Positions 24,306 through 33,447 of a stretch of DNA of 64,000 nucleotides are shown piece by piece. Positions within the stretch are counted from its first letter, which is position 1. Each line of letters begins with the position of its first letter. This DNA is from Prescottella equi (GTDB lineage: Bacteria > Actinomycetota > Actinomycetes > Mycobacteriales > Mycobacteriaceae): assembly GCF_002094305.1 (NCBI RefSeq), contig NZ_LWTX01000009.1, forward strand, positions 124,001 through 188,000, in the 5' to 3' direction. The notes under the pieces are model-generated. The model was not told the origin of the DNA and did no database searches. It worked only from the letters and a program-made list of their open reading frames with translations. The translations under genes and the position numbers were made by a program.

Positions 24306-26264
24306 ATGGTCGAGCGGATCGCGGGAGTCGGTGCGCCGGTCGCGGCCGCCGCGGTGGCGGTGACCTGCTGGACGCTCGTTGTGCTGTCGCTCGTGACCTT
24401 CCTCGTCGCCGACCCCGGCATCGACTCGAACCAACTGTTCTTCCTCGTCGACGTCGTCGGCTCGGCCGTCTACGGCACGGTCGCCGGAGTGGTGCTGGCC
24501 CGGCGCGTGCACCCCGTCCCGATCATTCTGGGGGCGGCGGCGATCGGCATCGGACTCGCCGCCCTCGGCTACGCCTACTCGCAGTGGGCGGCGGTGCGGC
24601 CGGACCTGCCGTGGGTGGACGTCCTGTCGCCGCTGCAGAACACCGCGTGGATTCCGGGGACGCTGGCGCTGTTCCTCGTGATCCCGTGGCTGGTGCGCGA
24701 CCACCGGTTGGACGACGCGGCGCGAGTGGGACTCGTCGCCGGCACACTGGTGACCGCGTGGTTCTTCCTGGCGCGCACCTTCACCGACGTCTCGGAGGTG
24801 CCGTTGCTCGCGCCCGTCGTGGCCGTCGGATTCGTGGCCGCCGCCGACGTCGCCCGGCGGTGGCGGTCCGGCCCGGTCGACGAGCGGGTCGGACTGGGTT
24901 GGCTCGCGCTGGGGACTGCACTCATGGCGCTGTCCTTCGTGCCGCTGATGCTGCCGGCGACGGTGCCGGGATTGTGGATGATCACCCCCGTCGCGCATCT
25001 GGTGGTGCAGCCCTTCTTCCTCGGTGCGATCTTCGTCTCGATACTGCGGCAACGCATGTGGGGCTTGGATCTGGCGGTGAGCCGGGCCGTGCTGGCGGGC
25101 AGTCTCACCGCGCTGTTGATCGGGCTGTACGTCGTGGTGGCCACCGTGCTGGCGGGCCTGCTGCCCGACGGAGGTTCCACCGGCGCGCAGTTCGTCGCCG
25201 CGGCCGTTGTGGCAGTCGCGGTACAGCCGTCCCGAATGTGGCTGCAGCACAGGGTGCACCGGTTGGTCTACGGATCGGGGAGCGAACCAGGGCACGCGGT
25301 GCGGGAACTCGGTCGGCACTTCGGGAGCGCCGAGTCCCCGACCGAACTGCTCGAAGGCCTGGCCGCGGGGGTCGGTCTGGGACTGCGGCTCGAATCGGTG
25401 ACCGTGCATCGCGCCGACGGCGCCGAGTCGGTGTGCTGGGGGAGGGCCACCGGTCCGGCCGAAACGGTGGACCTGGTGCATCGCGGCGCCCGCGTCGGAA
25501 GCCTCGCGGTGACCGCACCACCCGGCGAGTCGCTCGGCCTCCGCTCGCGGAAATCCCTGTCCGAGTTGGCCTCTGTGGTGACGGCTGGTCTCGTCGTCGT
25601 CCAGTCCGCCGAGGACCTCGCGACCGCACGACGTCGACTGGCCTCGGTGCGGGCAGAGGAACGCCGGGTGATCCGACGTGAATTGCACGACGGGCTGGGC
25701 CCGTCGCTCGCGGGTATTCGGCTGGGACTGCAAGGCGTCCGCAACCTGCTCGTCGCCGACCCGCAGGCCGCCGCGAAGTTGCTGGACTCGCTGCAGGAGC
25801 AGCTCGACCACCAGGTCGACGGCGTGCGCTCGCTCTCGCGCAACCTCTTCCCGCCGGTCCTCGACGAACTCGGTCTCGGCGCTGCGCTCGAGGAACTCGC
25901 GACCGGATACGCCCGCAGCGGATTCGATCTCGACGTGGTGGCCGACGTGCCCGCCGACATCGGTGGGCAGGCCGGTGCGGCGGCCTACGGCATCGCGATC
26001 GAGGCGGTCACCAACGCGCGACGGCACAGCGGCGCACCCGGATGCCGGGTCGAGGCGTCCTGCGGCACGGACGGTGCCGGACTGCCGGTCCTCACCCTGG
26101 TGGTGCGTGACGCCGGCCGGGGATGCGACCCGTCCGCGCCCGCCGGCATCGGGACGCGGTCCATGCGCGAGCGGGCGGACGAGCTCGGGGGCACCGTCAC
26201 CATCGAAACCGGTTGCCCCAGAGGTACCGTCGTCACGGCACGGCTTCCACTGGTGGCGTCGTGA
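24306..26264 (+). CDS. Membrane sensor histidine kinase (HisKA_3, NarL/LiaS type)
   Basis: A 652-residue kinase. The first 330 residues hold about eight to nine membrane helices in place of a periplasmic sensor. A GAF-like region follows, then the dimerisation/phosphoacceptor helix RRVIRRELHDGLGPSLAG with His461, and a HATPase_c domain with N-box EAVTNARRHSG and G-box DAGRGCD ... GIGTRSMRERADELGGT. It autophosphorylates His461 and passes phosphate to the coupled response regulator, whose GTG start overlaps its stop by four bases. ATG 24306 is chosen with GGGAGGG upstream. The signal is unknown, perhaps within the membrane. Confidence 0.92.
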   Translation: MVERIAGVGAPVAAAAVAVTCWTLVVLSLVTFLVADPGIDSNQLFFLVDVVGSAVYGTVAGVVLARRVHPVPIILGAAAIGIGLAALGYAYSQWAAVRPDLPWVDVLSPLQNTAWIPGTLALFLVIPWLVRDHRLDDAARVGLVAGTLVTAWFFLARTFTDVSEVPLLAPVVAVGFVAAADVARRWRSGPVDERVGLGWLALGTALMALSFVPLMLPATVPGLWMITPVAHLVVQPFFLGAIFVSILRQRMWGLDLAVSRAVLAGSLTALLIGLYVVVATVLAGLLPDGGSTGAQFVAAAVVAVAVQPSRMWLQHRVHRLVYGSGSEPGHAVRELGRHFGSAESPTELLEGLAAGVGLGLRLESVTVHRADGAESVCWGRATGPAETVDLVHRGARVGSLAVTAPPGESLGLRSRKSLSELASVVTAGLVVVQSAEDLATARRRLASVRAEERRVIRRELHDGLGPSLAGIRLGLQGVRNLLVADPQAAAKLLDSLQEQLDHQVDGVRSLSRNLFPPVLDELGLGAALEELATGYARSGFDLDVVADVPADIGGQAGAAAYGIAIEAVTNARRHSGAPGCRVEASCGTDGAGLPVLTLVVRDAGRGCDPSAPAGIGTRSMRERADELGGTVTIETGCPRGTVVTARLPLVAS

Positions 26265-26899
26265 GCGGGATCGCCGTCGCCGTCGTCGACGATCACCCGG
26301 TGTTCCGACTGGGCATGGTCGCACTGCTGTCGACCCTCGACGGCATCGAGGTGGTGGCCGAGGCCAGTTCGGCCGCGGAGGCGCTCGACGTGGTCACCGC
26401 GGACGTCGACGTCGTGCTGATGGACCTGGAGCTGGGGGACGGATCGGGGGTCGACGCCACGCGGGCGCTGTGCGCCCGGTACCCGCACCTGCGGGTGCTG
26501 GTGGTGACGATGCACGAGGACGAGGATTCCCTGCTGGCATCGCTGCGTGCCGGGGCGCGTGGCTACCTCGTCAAGGGCGCCGACCCGGCCGAGGTGGAGC
26601 GGGCGATCCGCGCGGTCGCGAACGGCGACATGATCGTCGGCGCCGCGGTCGCGGCCAAGGCGATGACCGCGGTCGCCGCACCGCGGGCCCGGTCGAGTGT
26701 GTTCCGTGAACTCACCGAACGCGAGCACGAGGTGCTCGAGCTGATCGCCCGCGGCCACGACAACGCGACCATTTCCCGACGACTGGTGCTCAGCCCCAAG
26801 ACCGTTCGCAACCACGTGTCGAACGTCCTGACCAAACTGGGCGTGCCGGACCGATCGACCGCGATCGTCCGGGCACGGGAGGCCGGTATGGGGCTCTGA
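26261..26899 (+). CDS. LuxR/NarL-type response regulator
   Basis: A 212-residue regulator with a receiver domain (acidic pair VVDDHPVF at 8-15, phosphoacceptor Asp55 in VLMDLELGDG, Lys in YLVKGADP) and a C-terminal LuxR HTH (FRELTEREHEVLELIARGHDNATISRRLVLSPKTV...). The four-base overlap with the sensor kinase shows coupling. No target operon is obvious; the convergent amidase and the upstream membrane protein are candidates. Confidence 0.95.
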   Translation: MSGIAVAVVDDHPVFRLGMVALLSTLDGIEVVAEASSAAEALDVVTADVDVVLMDLELGDGSGVDATRALCARYPHLRVLVVTMHEDEDSLLASLRAGARGYLVKGADPAEVERAIRAVANGDMIVGAAVAAKAMTAVAAPRARSSVFRELTEREHEVLELIARGHDNATISRRLVLSPKTVRNHVSNVLTKLGVPDRSTAIVRAREAGMGL

Positions 26900-26909
26900 C
26901 GACGCTCGA

Positions 26910-28625
26910 TCAGACCGGAGCGGTCGCCGTCGTCGGCAGGAAATGGAATCCGAAGCCGACGTTGTCGGTGTTGGTCGGATCCGGTCCGGGTCCGGGAGTG
27001 GTCGCCTGCACTCGCGGGATGTCGCGCGGTGCCGGGGGAATCGTGGGCGCCGCCTGCCAGTCGGGGCGGGCCGCCTGCAGTTCCAGCGCGATCTCGATGA
27101 GTCCCTTCTCGTCCCACGGGCGTCCGCCGATCTGGACACCGAAGGGCAGACCGGTGGCCGAGGACCGTCCGGCGGGCGTGCAGACCACCGGCGTACCGGT
27201 GAGGTTGGCCCACCGCACGTCGCCCGTGGTGCCCCCGAACACCGAGACACCGGCGATCTCGATGCGCTTGGCCCCGTCCATCTTGGAGCCCGGCACCAGG
27301 ACGGCGTCGAGGTCGTTGTCGGCGAACATCCGGTTGTAGTCGTGCTGGTACACCATCCGGTTCCGGGCGGACGTCATGTAGTCGATCGAGGGGACCGCCA
27401 GCGCTGCGAGCGTGCCGGCGACCGTCGCCCCGTTGTCGAGGCGGTAGTCGCCGAGTCGGTCGGAGAACTGCCGGTGGTAGCTGCCCATCTCGGCGGAGTC
27501 GCCGGTCAGCAGGTCGGGGGCAGCGATCGGCAGGGAGACGTCGAGGACGGTGCCGCCGAGACGGCGCACGAGATCGAGGAACTCGCCGAACAGCGTGCCG
27601 AGCGTCGCGGGCAGGGCGTCGGCGCTGCGGCGGGCCACGCCGAAACGCTTGCCGGCCAAAGGCTGTGCCCCGCCCGTAGCGGCGAGGGGATAACCCTCCG
27701 CGGGAACGGCGGGGGCGGCGTACGTGGCGGGGAAATTGGGATCGGCGCCCGCCATGTGACCGAGCAGGAGTGAGGCGTCGGCGATGCTGCGGGCCATCGG
27801 ACCCGGATGATCGCGCGTCCACGTCAACGGGATGACGCCGTACGCGCTGCACCGGCCGAACGTCGGTTTGATCGAGGTGATGCCGCACGCGCTCGCGGGC
27901 AGCCGGAGGGATCCGCCGGTGTCGGTGCCGGTGGCGAGCGGGACGAACCGTGCCGCGAGCAGCGCGGCGCTGCCGCCGGACGAGCCACCCGGCGAGAACT
28001 CGGTGTTCCACGGGTTGCCCACCTGTTCGGTCGCGACGCCGATCGCGAACTCGTCGGTGTGGGCGTGGCCCATCAGCACCATGCCCGCGTCCCGCAGCTG
28101 CCGCCACACCGTCGAGTCACCCGCCGCGATGTTGCCGGCGAGCACCCGGCTCGACGCGGTCAGGGGCAGTCCGGAGACGGCGAACAGGTCCTTGAGAGCC
28201 AACGGGATTCCGCAGACCAGGGGCGCGTCGCCGTTGGTGCTGCGGCTCTTCGCAGACAGTCGTTGCGCCGCGGCATCCGCGGCCTCGTAGGCCATCTCGG
28301 GATAGATCCGGATCCAGCCGCCGATTTCCCCGTCGAGGGCGGCGCTTCGGGACAGGCAGGCGTCGAGCAGTTCCCGGGGGTGCAGGCGGCCGGAACGGAG
28401 CAGGCTCGCGGCCTCGACCGCGCCGAGCAGCGCGGGATCGGTGACCGTGACGGAATCGGGCGACGGCAGAGTGTGCGAGGCGGCTGCGGTGTGACGGATT
28501 GCCGATCGGGCCGCAGCGGTGCCGGTGGTCCCCAGCGTCGCGGCTCCGGCGGCGCCGAGCGCGGCCGCGCCCAGGAACCCTCGTCGTGACAGACCGGTTC
28601 TCCGCTCGATCGCGGGTTCACCCAT
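26910..28625 (-). CDS. Tat-exported amidase (amidase signature family)
   Basis: A 571-residue amidase. The N terminus has a twin-arginine signal, LSRRGFLGAAALGAAGAA (Arg14-Arg15) ending near TAAARS, so the enzyme is exported folded. The Ser-cisSer-Lys triad is Lys145 (LALKDLF), Ser215 in GGSSGGS and Ser239 in TDTGGSLR. It hydrolyses an amide, possibly a peptide or aryl amide, outside the cytoplasm. ATG 28625 is chosen with the Tat motif placed 12 residues in; the longer frame to 28736 has no coding look. It is convergent with the response regulator. Confidence 0.92.
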   Translation of the reverse strand: MGEPAIERRTGLSRRGFLGAAALGAAGAATLGTTGTAAARSAIRHTAAASHTLPSPDSVTVTDPALLGAVEAASLLRSGRLHPRELLDACLSRSAALDGEIGGWIRIYPEMAYEAADAAAQRLSAKSRSTNGDAPLVCGIPLALKDLFAVSGLPLTASSRVLAGNIAAGDSTVWRQLRDAGMVLMGHAHTDEFAIGVATEQVGNPWNTEFSPGGSSGGSAALLAARFVPLATGTDTGGSLRLPASACGITSIKPTFGRCSAYGVIPLTWTRDHPGPMARSIADASLLLGHMAGADPNFPATYAAPAVPAEGYPLAATGGAQPLAGKRFGVARRSADALPATLGTLFGEFLDLVRRLGGTVLDVSLPIAAPDLLTGDSAEMGSYHRQFSDRLGDYRLDNGATVAGTLAALAVPSIDYMTSARNRMVYQHDYNRMFADNDLDAVLVPGSKMDGAKRIEIAGVSVFGGTTGDVRWANLTGTPVVCTPAGRSSATGLPFGVQIGGRPWDEKGLIEIALELQAARPDWQAAPTIPPAPRDIPRVQATTPGPGPDPTNTDNVGFGFHFLPTTATAPV

Positions 28626-28768
28626 CGAAACGCCCCCTCTCGAGCATGACTCTCCCGTGGAGAGGTTAGCGGTCGACCGCCGGGAGCAGCGTGGGCAGGG
28701 CGGGTTTCGGCGGGTACCGGTGATCGCCTCGGTCACAGACGGGGATCGCTTCGGTCCTTCCCGCTAAC

Positions 28769-28782
28769 TGGAACACGTTCTA
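28769..28782. promoter_or_regulatory. KstR-like palindromic operator before fadA
   Basis: TGGAACACGTTCTA fits the KstR consensus TnnAACnnGTTnnA at every fixed position. It lies 80 bases upstream of fadA and about 140 bases upstream of the divergent amidase start. KstR represses sterol catabolism genes in mycobacteria and rhodococci until a steroid-CoA ligand appears. Another TetR-type lipid regulator with a similar site could act here. Confidence 0.5.
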
Positions 28783-28861
28783 AGGTGGGGGCAGCCGAGG
28801 TGTGTGCCGTGTATAGGCAGGTTTGCCGCGCGGCACGCAGACGTGAACAGGAAGGAACACC

Positions 28862-30076
28862 GTGACCACAGAGGCATTCATCTATGAAGCCATCCGGACC
28901 CCGCGTGGCCGGGGCAAGCAGAGCGGATCGTTGCACTCGGTCAAGCCGATCTCACTGGTCACCGGCCTGATCGACGAGCTGCGCACCCGCTTCCCGGACC
29001 TCGACGAGGACCGCATCTCCGACCTGATCCTCGGCGTGGTCAGCCCGCTCGGCGACCAGGGCATGGACATCGCGCGTATCGCGGCCACCGACGCCGGCCT
29101 GCCCGACACCGTCGGCGGCGTGCAGATCAACCGTTTCTGCGCGTCGGGCCTCGAGGCCGTGAACATGGCCGCGCAGAAGGTCCGTTCGGGCTGGGACGAG
29201 ATGGTCATCGCCGGCGGCGTCGAGTCGATGTCGCGCGTGAAGATGGGCTCGGACGGCGGCCCGTGGGTCAACGACCCGGCCACCAACTACGACAACTACG
29301 TGGTGCCGCAGGGCATCGGCGCCGACCTCATCGCGTCGATCGAGGGCTTCAGCCGTGACGACGTCGACGCGTACGCGGTGCGCTCCCAGGACCTGGCCGC
29401 CAAGGCGTGGGCCGGTGGCTACTTCGCCAAGTCCGTCGTCCCGGTCAAGGACATCAACGGCATCACGATCCTCGACAACGACGAGCACATGCGTCCCGGC
29501 ACCACGGCCGAGAGTCTTGCGGGCCTGGCGCCGGCGTTCGCGATGGTCGGCGACATGGGCGGCTTCGACGCCGTCGCGCTGCAGAAGTACCACTGGGTCG
29601 AGAAGATCAACCACGTCCACCACGGCGGCAACAGCTCCGGCATCGTCGACGGTGCCGCGCTGCTGCTCGTCGGCAGCGAGGACGCCGGCAAGGCGATGGG
29701 TCTGACCCCGCGCGCCCGCGTCGTCGCGACCGCAACCTCGGGTGCCGACTCGACGATCATGCTGACCGGTCCGACGCCCGCGACGAAGAAGGTCCTCGCG
29801 CAGGCCGGTCTGACGATCGACGACATCGACCTGTTCGAGATCAACGAGGCGTTCGCGTCCGTGGTGCTGAAGTTCCAGAAGGACCTGAACATTCCGGACG
29901 AGAAGCTCAACGTCAACGGTGGCGCCATCGCGATGGGCCACCCGCTCGGCGCGACCGGCGCCATGATCACCGGAACCATGGTCGACGAGCTCGAGCGCCG
30001 CGGCGCCAAGCGGGCCCTCGTCACGCTGTGCATCGGCGGCGGCATGGGTGTGGCCACCATCATCGAGCGCGTCTGA
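28862..30076 (+). CDS. fadA: Acetyl-CoA acyltransferase / thiolase (beta-oxidation)
   Basis: A 404-residue thiolase that cleaves 3-ketoacyl-CoA with CoA in the last beta-oxidation step. The nucleophile is Cys93 in [12 protein letters not shown]-terminal catalytic motifs are [20 protein letters not shown] and the acid/base Cys in LCIGGGMG. Start GTG 28862 has AGGAAGG upstream. It is followed after 31 bases by the multifunctional fadB, the pairing of M. tuberculosis Rv0859-Rv0860. Strong G/C bias at codon position 3 suggests high expression. Confidence 0.96.
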   Translation: MTTEAFIYEAIRTPRGRGKQSGSLHSVKPISLVTGLIDELRTRFPDLDEDRISDLILGVVSPLGDQGMDIARIAATDAGLPDTVGGVQINRFCASGLEAVNMAAQKVRSGWDEMVIAGGVESMSRVKMGSDGGPWVNDPATNYDNYVVPQGIGADLIASIEGFSRDDVDAYAVRSQDLAAKAWAGGYFAKSVVPVKDINGITILDNDEHMRPGTTAESLAGLAPAFAMVGDMGGFDAVALQKYHWVEKINHVHHGGNSSGIVDGAALLLVGSEDAGKAMGLTPRARVVATATSGADSTIMLTGPTPATKKVLAQAGLTIDDIDLFEINEAFASVVLKFQKDLNIPDEKLNVNGGAIAMGHPLGATGAMITGTMVDELERRGAKRALVTLCIGGGMGVATIIERV

Positions 30077-30107
30077 CGCTCACGAATCAACCAGGAGAGA
30101 CGAAACA

Positions 30108-32249
30108 GTGAGCGATCAGAACATCATCAACTGGGAGCAGGACGCGGACGGCATCGTCGTGCTCACCATCGACGACCCGAACCAGGGCGCGAACACCATG
30201 AACGACCGCTACATCTCGTCGATGCGGGACACCGTCGACCGGCTGTACGCGGAGAAGGACTCGATCACCGGCGTCGTGCTGACGTCGGGGAAGAAGACGT
30301 TCTTCGCCGGTGGCGACCTCAAGAACCTGATCAAGGTCGGCCCCGAGGACGCCGAGCAGATCTTCGAGCACTCGCTCAACCTCAAGGCGGACCTGCGTCG
30401 CCTCGAAACTCTCGGTAAGCCCGTCGTCACGTGCATCAACGGTGCCGCTCTCGGCGGCGGCCTCGAGATCGCGCTCGCGACGCACCACCGCATCGCGGCC
30501 GACGTCAAGGGCGTCAAGATCGGTCTGCCCGAGTCCACGCTGGGTCTGCTTCCGGGTGGCGGCGGCATCGTCCGCACCGTCCGCATGTTCGGCATCATGA
30601 CGGCACTGACCCAGTTCCTGCTCCAGGGCCAGCAGCGTGGTCCGCAGCAGGCCAAGGAGGTCGGGCTCATCGACGAGGTGGTCTCCTCCGTCGAGGAGCT
30701 GGTCCCCGCCGCGAAGGCGTGGATCAAGGACAACCCGGAGTCCGGTGTGCAGCCGTGGGATGTCAAGGGCTACAAGATCCCCGGTGGCACCCCCGCCACC
30801 CCGGCGTTCGCCGCGAACCTGCCGGCCTTCCCGGCGAACCTGCGCAAGCAGCTCAAGGGCGCGCCGATGGAGGCTCCCCGCGCGATCATGGCCGCGGCGG
30901 TCGAGGGCAGCCAGGTCGACGTCGACAACGCGCTGCTGATCGAGTCGCGCTACTTCACGAAGCTGGTCACCGGCCGCGTCGCGAAGAACATGATCCAGGC
31001 GTTCTTCTTCGACATGCAGGCCATCGGGTCCGGTGCCTCGCGGCCGAAGGACATCCCCAAGCGTGAGATCAAGAAGGTCGGTGTCCTCGGTGCCGGCATG
31101 ATGGGCGCGGGCATCGCGTACGTGTGCGCCAAGGCCGGAATCCCGGTGGTGCTCAAGGACGTCACGATCGAGGCGGCGGAGAAGGGCAAGGCGTACTCCG
31201 AGAAGATCGAGGCCAAGGCGCTCTCGCGGGGCAAGACCACCGAGGAGAAGTCGAAGGCACTGCTGTCGCTGATCACGCCGTCCGCGGATGCGGCCGACTT
31301 TGCCGGCGTCGACTTCGTGGTCGAGGCGGTCTTCGAGTCTCCCGACCTGAAGAAGAAGGTGTTCCAGGAGATCGAGGACATCGTCGAGCCCGACGCGCTG
31401 CTCGGCTCGAACACCTCGACGCTGCCGATCACCGACCTCGCGACCGGCGTCAAGCGGTCCGAGGACTTCATCGGCATCCACTTCTTCTCGCCGGTCGACA
31501 AGATGCCGCTGGTCGAGATCATCCGCGGGGAGAAGACGTCCGACGAGACCCTCGCCCGCGTCTTCGATTTCGTCCAGGCGATCCGCAAGACCCCGATCGT
31601 CGTCAACGACTCGCGCGGCTTCTTCACCTCGCGTGTCATCGGCACGTTCGTCAACGAGGCCATCGGCATGGTCTCCGAAGGCATCGAGCCGGCCACCATC
31701 GAGCAGGCGGGCATGCAGGCCGGCTACCCGGCCGCGCCGCTGCAGCTCTCGGACGAGCTGAACCTGACGCTCATGCAGAAGATCCGCGCCGAGTCGAAGG
31801 CCGCCGCGTTGGCCGAGGGCAAGGAACTTCCGGCCGACCCTGCGGGCGACGTCATCAACTACCTCGTCGAGGGCAACGATCGTAAGGGCCGCCTCGGCGG
31901 TGCCGGGTTCTACGACTACGCGGACGGCAAGCGCACCGGCCTGTGGCAGGGGCTGCGCGACCACTTCAAGTCCGGCTCGGCCACCCCGCCGCTGCAGGAC
32001 CTGATCGACCGCATGCTGTTCATCGAGGCCATCGAGACCCAGAAGTGCTTCGACGAGGGTGTCATCACGTCCACCGCCGACGCCAACATCGGCTCGATCA
32101 TGGGCATCGGCTACCCGGCCTGGACCGGTGGCGTCAGCCAGTTCGTCGCCGGATACCCGGGCGGCAAGGCCGGATTCGTCGCTCGCGCCGAGGAGCTCGC
32201 CGCCAAGTACGGCGAGCGCTTCACCCCGCCGGCGTCGCTGAAGGGCTAG
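30108..32249 (+). CDS. fadB: Multifunctional enoyl-CoA hydratase / 3-hydroxyacyl-CoA dehydrogenase
   Basis: A 713-residue trifunctional-type alpha subunit that hydrates enoyl-CoA and oxidises the 3-hydroxyacyl-CoA with NAD+. The N-terminal crotonase domain has the oxyanion-hole segments FFAGGDLKNL and GAALGGGLEIAL and the catalytic Glu region LPESTLGLLPGGGG. The NAD-binding fold starts KKVGVLGAGMMGAGIAY near residue 325, and the dehydrogenase core has IGIHFFSPVDKMPLVEII. GTG 30108 has AGGAGAG upstream. A strong terminator follows. Confidence 0.96.
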   Translation: MSDQNIINWEQDADGIVVLTIDDPNQGANTMNDRYISSMRDTVDRLYAEKDSITGVVLTSGKKTFFAGGDLKNLIKVGPEDAEQIFEHSLNLKADLRRLETLGKPVVTCINGAALGGGLEIALATHHRIAADVKGVKIGLPESTLGLLPGGGGIVRTVRMFGIMTALTQFLLQGQQRGPQQAKEVGLIDEVVSSVEELVPAAKAWIKDNPESGVQPWDVKGYKIPGGTPATPAFAANLPAFPANLRKQLKGAPMEAPRAIMAAAVEGSQVDVDNALLIESRYFTKLVTGRVAKNMIQAFFFDMQAIGSGASRPKDIPKREIKKVGVLGAGMMGAGIAYVCAKAGIPVVLKDVTIEAAEKGKAYSEKIEAKALSRGKTTEEKSKALLSLITPSADAADFAGVDFVVEAVFESPDLKKKVFQEIEDIVEPDALLGSNTSTLPITDLATGVKRSEDFIGIHFFSPVDKMPLVEIIRGEKTSDETLARVFDFVQAIRKTPIVVNDSRGFFTSRVIGTFVNEAIGMVSEGIEPATIEQAGMQAGYPAAPLQLSDELNLTLMQKIRAESKAAALAEGKELPADPAGDVINYLVEGNDRKGRLGGAGFYDYADGKRTGLWQGLRDHFKSGSATPPLQDLIDRMLFIEAIETQKCFDEGVITSTADANIGSIMGIGYPAWTGGVSQFVAGYPGGKAGFVARAEELAAKYGERFTPPASLKG

Positions 32250-32267
32250 TCACACAGCTCCACCCAC

Positions 32268-32299
32268 GGCACCCCCGCCCGGCCCCGGGCGGGGGTGCC
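32268..32299 (+). terminator. Terminator of the fadA-fadB operon
   Basis: A perfect 13-bp stem (32268-32280 with 32287-32299, arm GGCACCCCCGCCC) with a 6-base loop lies 19 bases after the fadB stop and is followed by GTTGCGTT. Confidence 0.8.
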
Positions 32300-32431
32300 G
32301 TTGCGTTCGGGACATCCGGGTTTCGAACCGCGCACGCAGATCGGGGCTCACACAGCGGGAAGACTGCAGACGGAACGCCTTCGCCCGGCCTAGATTCGCA
32401 GTGACGCAGACCACAGAAGGGTGAGGGCATC

Positions 32432-33416
32432 TTGGCGAACTGGACGCACCACCGCGCACGAATCAACGGGCTCGACATGCATTACGTGACAGAGGGGGAG
32501 GGCCCGCTCGTCGTCCTTCTGCACGGCTTCCCACACACGTGGTTCAGTTGGCGTCATCAGATCGGTGTGCTGGCCGACGCGGGATACCGGGTCGTGGCAC
32601 CGGATCTGCGCGGCATGGGGCAGACCGATGTTCCCGATCGCCTCGAGGACTACCGCGTCGACAACGTCGTCGCCGACATCTGCGGGCTGCTCGACCACCT
32701 CGGTCACGACAGCGCCGTGTTCTCGGGTTTGGACTACGGACAGTTCATCGCCTACGACGTCGCGATCGAGCACCCGGAGCGGGTGCGGGGCGTGATCGGT
32801 CTACAGAATCCGTTCTACGCGTCCTACGACCGACTTCCCAGCGAGATCGAAAGGGAGCGCGGGCGAGAGCATTTCAACCACATGTCGTACTACCTCGACG
32901 ACCCGGAAGGGGCCCGCCTCGATCTCGACGGGAATCCACGCGAGATCCTCAAGAAGATCTTCCACGTCCTCTCCGGCGACGGTGACTTCGCACAGGTGTG
33001 GCAGTATCCGCCGGGCACCACATATCGACAGGCGTTGCCGCAGCCGCCGGCCCTGCCGTGGTCGTGGCTGTCGGAATGGGAGTTGGAAACCTACGTCTCG
33101 GAGTACTCACGCAGCGGTTTCGCCGGCGGGATCAACTGGTACCTCGCCGCGGACATGAACTGGACGTACCGCAGGTCCCGCCCCCGACAACATCACCCGA
33201 CCGCCCTTCTACTTCCTGTGCAGCGCGTCGGACGTCGACCTCCTGAACTGGCACGGTGACGACCCGATCGACAAGCTGAAAGAGCATCACGCCGACGTTC
33301 GTGCGGTCCGCACAGTCCCGGGCGGCGGGCATCTGCTCGCAATGGAGAACCCGACCGAGGTGAACAAGGTGCTGCTCGATTTCCTCGCGGACCTCGACAG
33401 GTCGCCGTCGACCTGA
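32432..33416 (+). pseudogene. Frameshifted epoxide-hydrolase-like alpha/beta hydrolase
   Basis: The first frame (TTG 32432) encodes a normal epoxide hydrolase/haloalkane dehalogenase fold: HGFPHTW oxyanion loop, nucleophile Asp101 in SGLDYGQ, cap domain to about residue 250. At the run of five C at 33181-33185 the frame breaks. The correct C terminus continues one base later (DNITRPPFYFLCSASDVDLL ... GGGHLLAMENPTEVNKV) to the stop at 33414-33416 and carries the catalytic His. The uninterrupted first frame instead ends in nonsense at 33259. One extra C explains this, either a real mutation or a sequencing error. Confidence 0.85.
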
Positions 33417-33447
33417 CGATGACGACCTGTCGAGATCGCCACGGGCA

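Noticed and set aside
24261-26324. 687-codon minus-strand frame opposite the histidine kinase
   Set aside because: Antisense shadow; kinase motifs on the plus strand are unambiguous.
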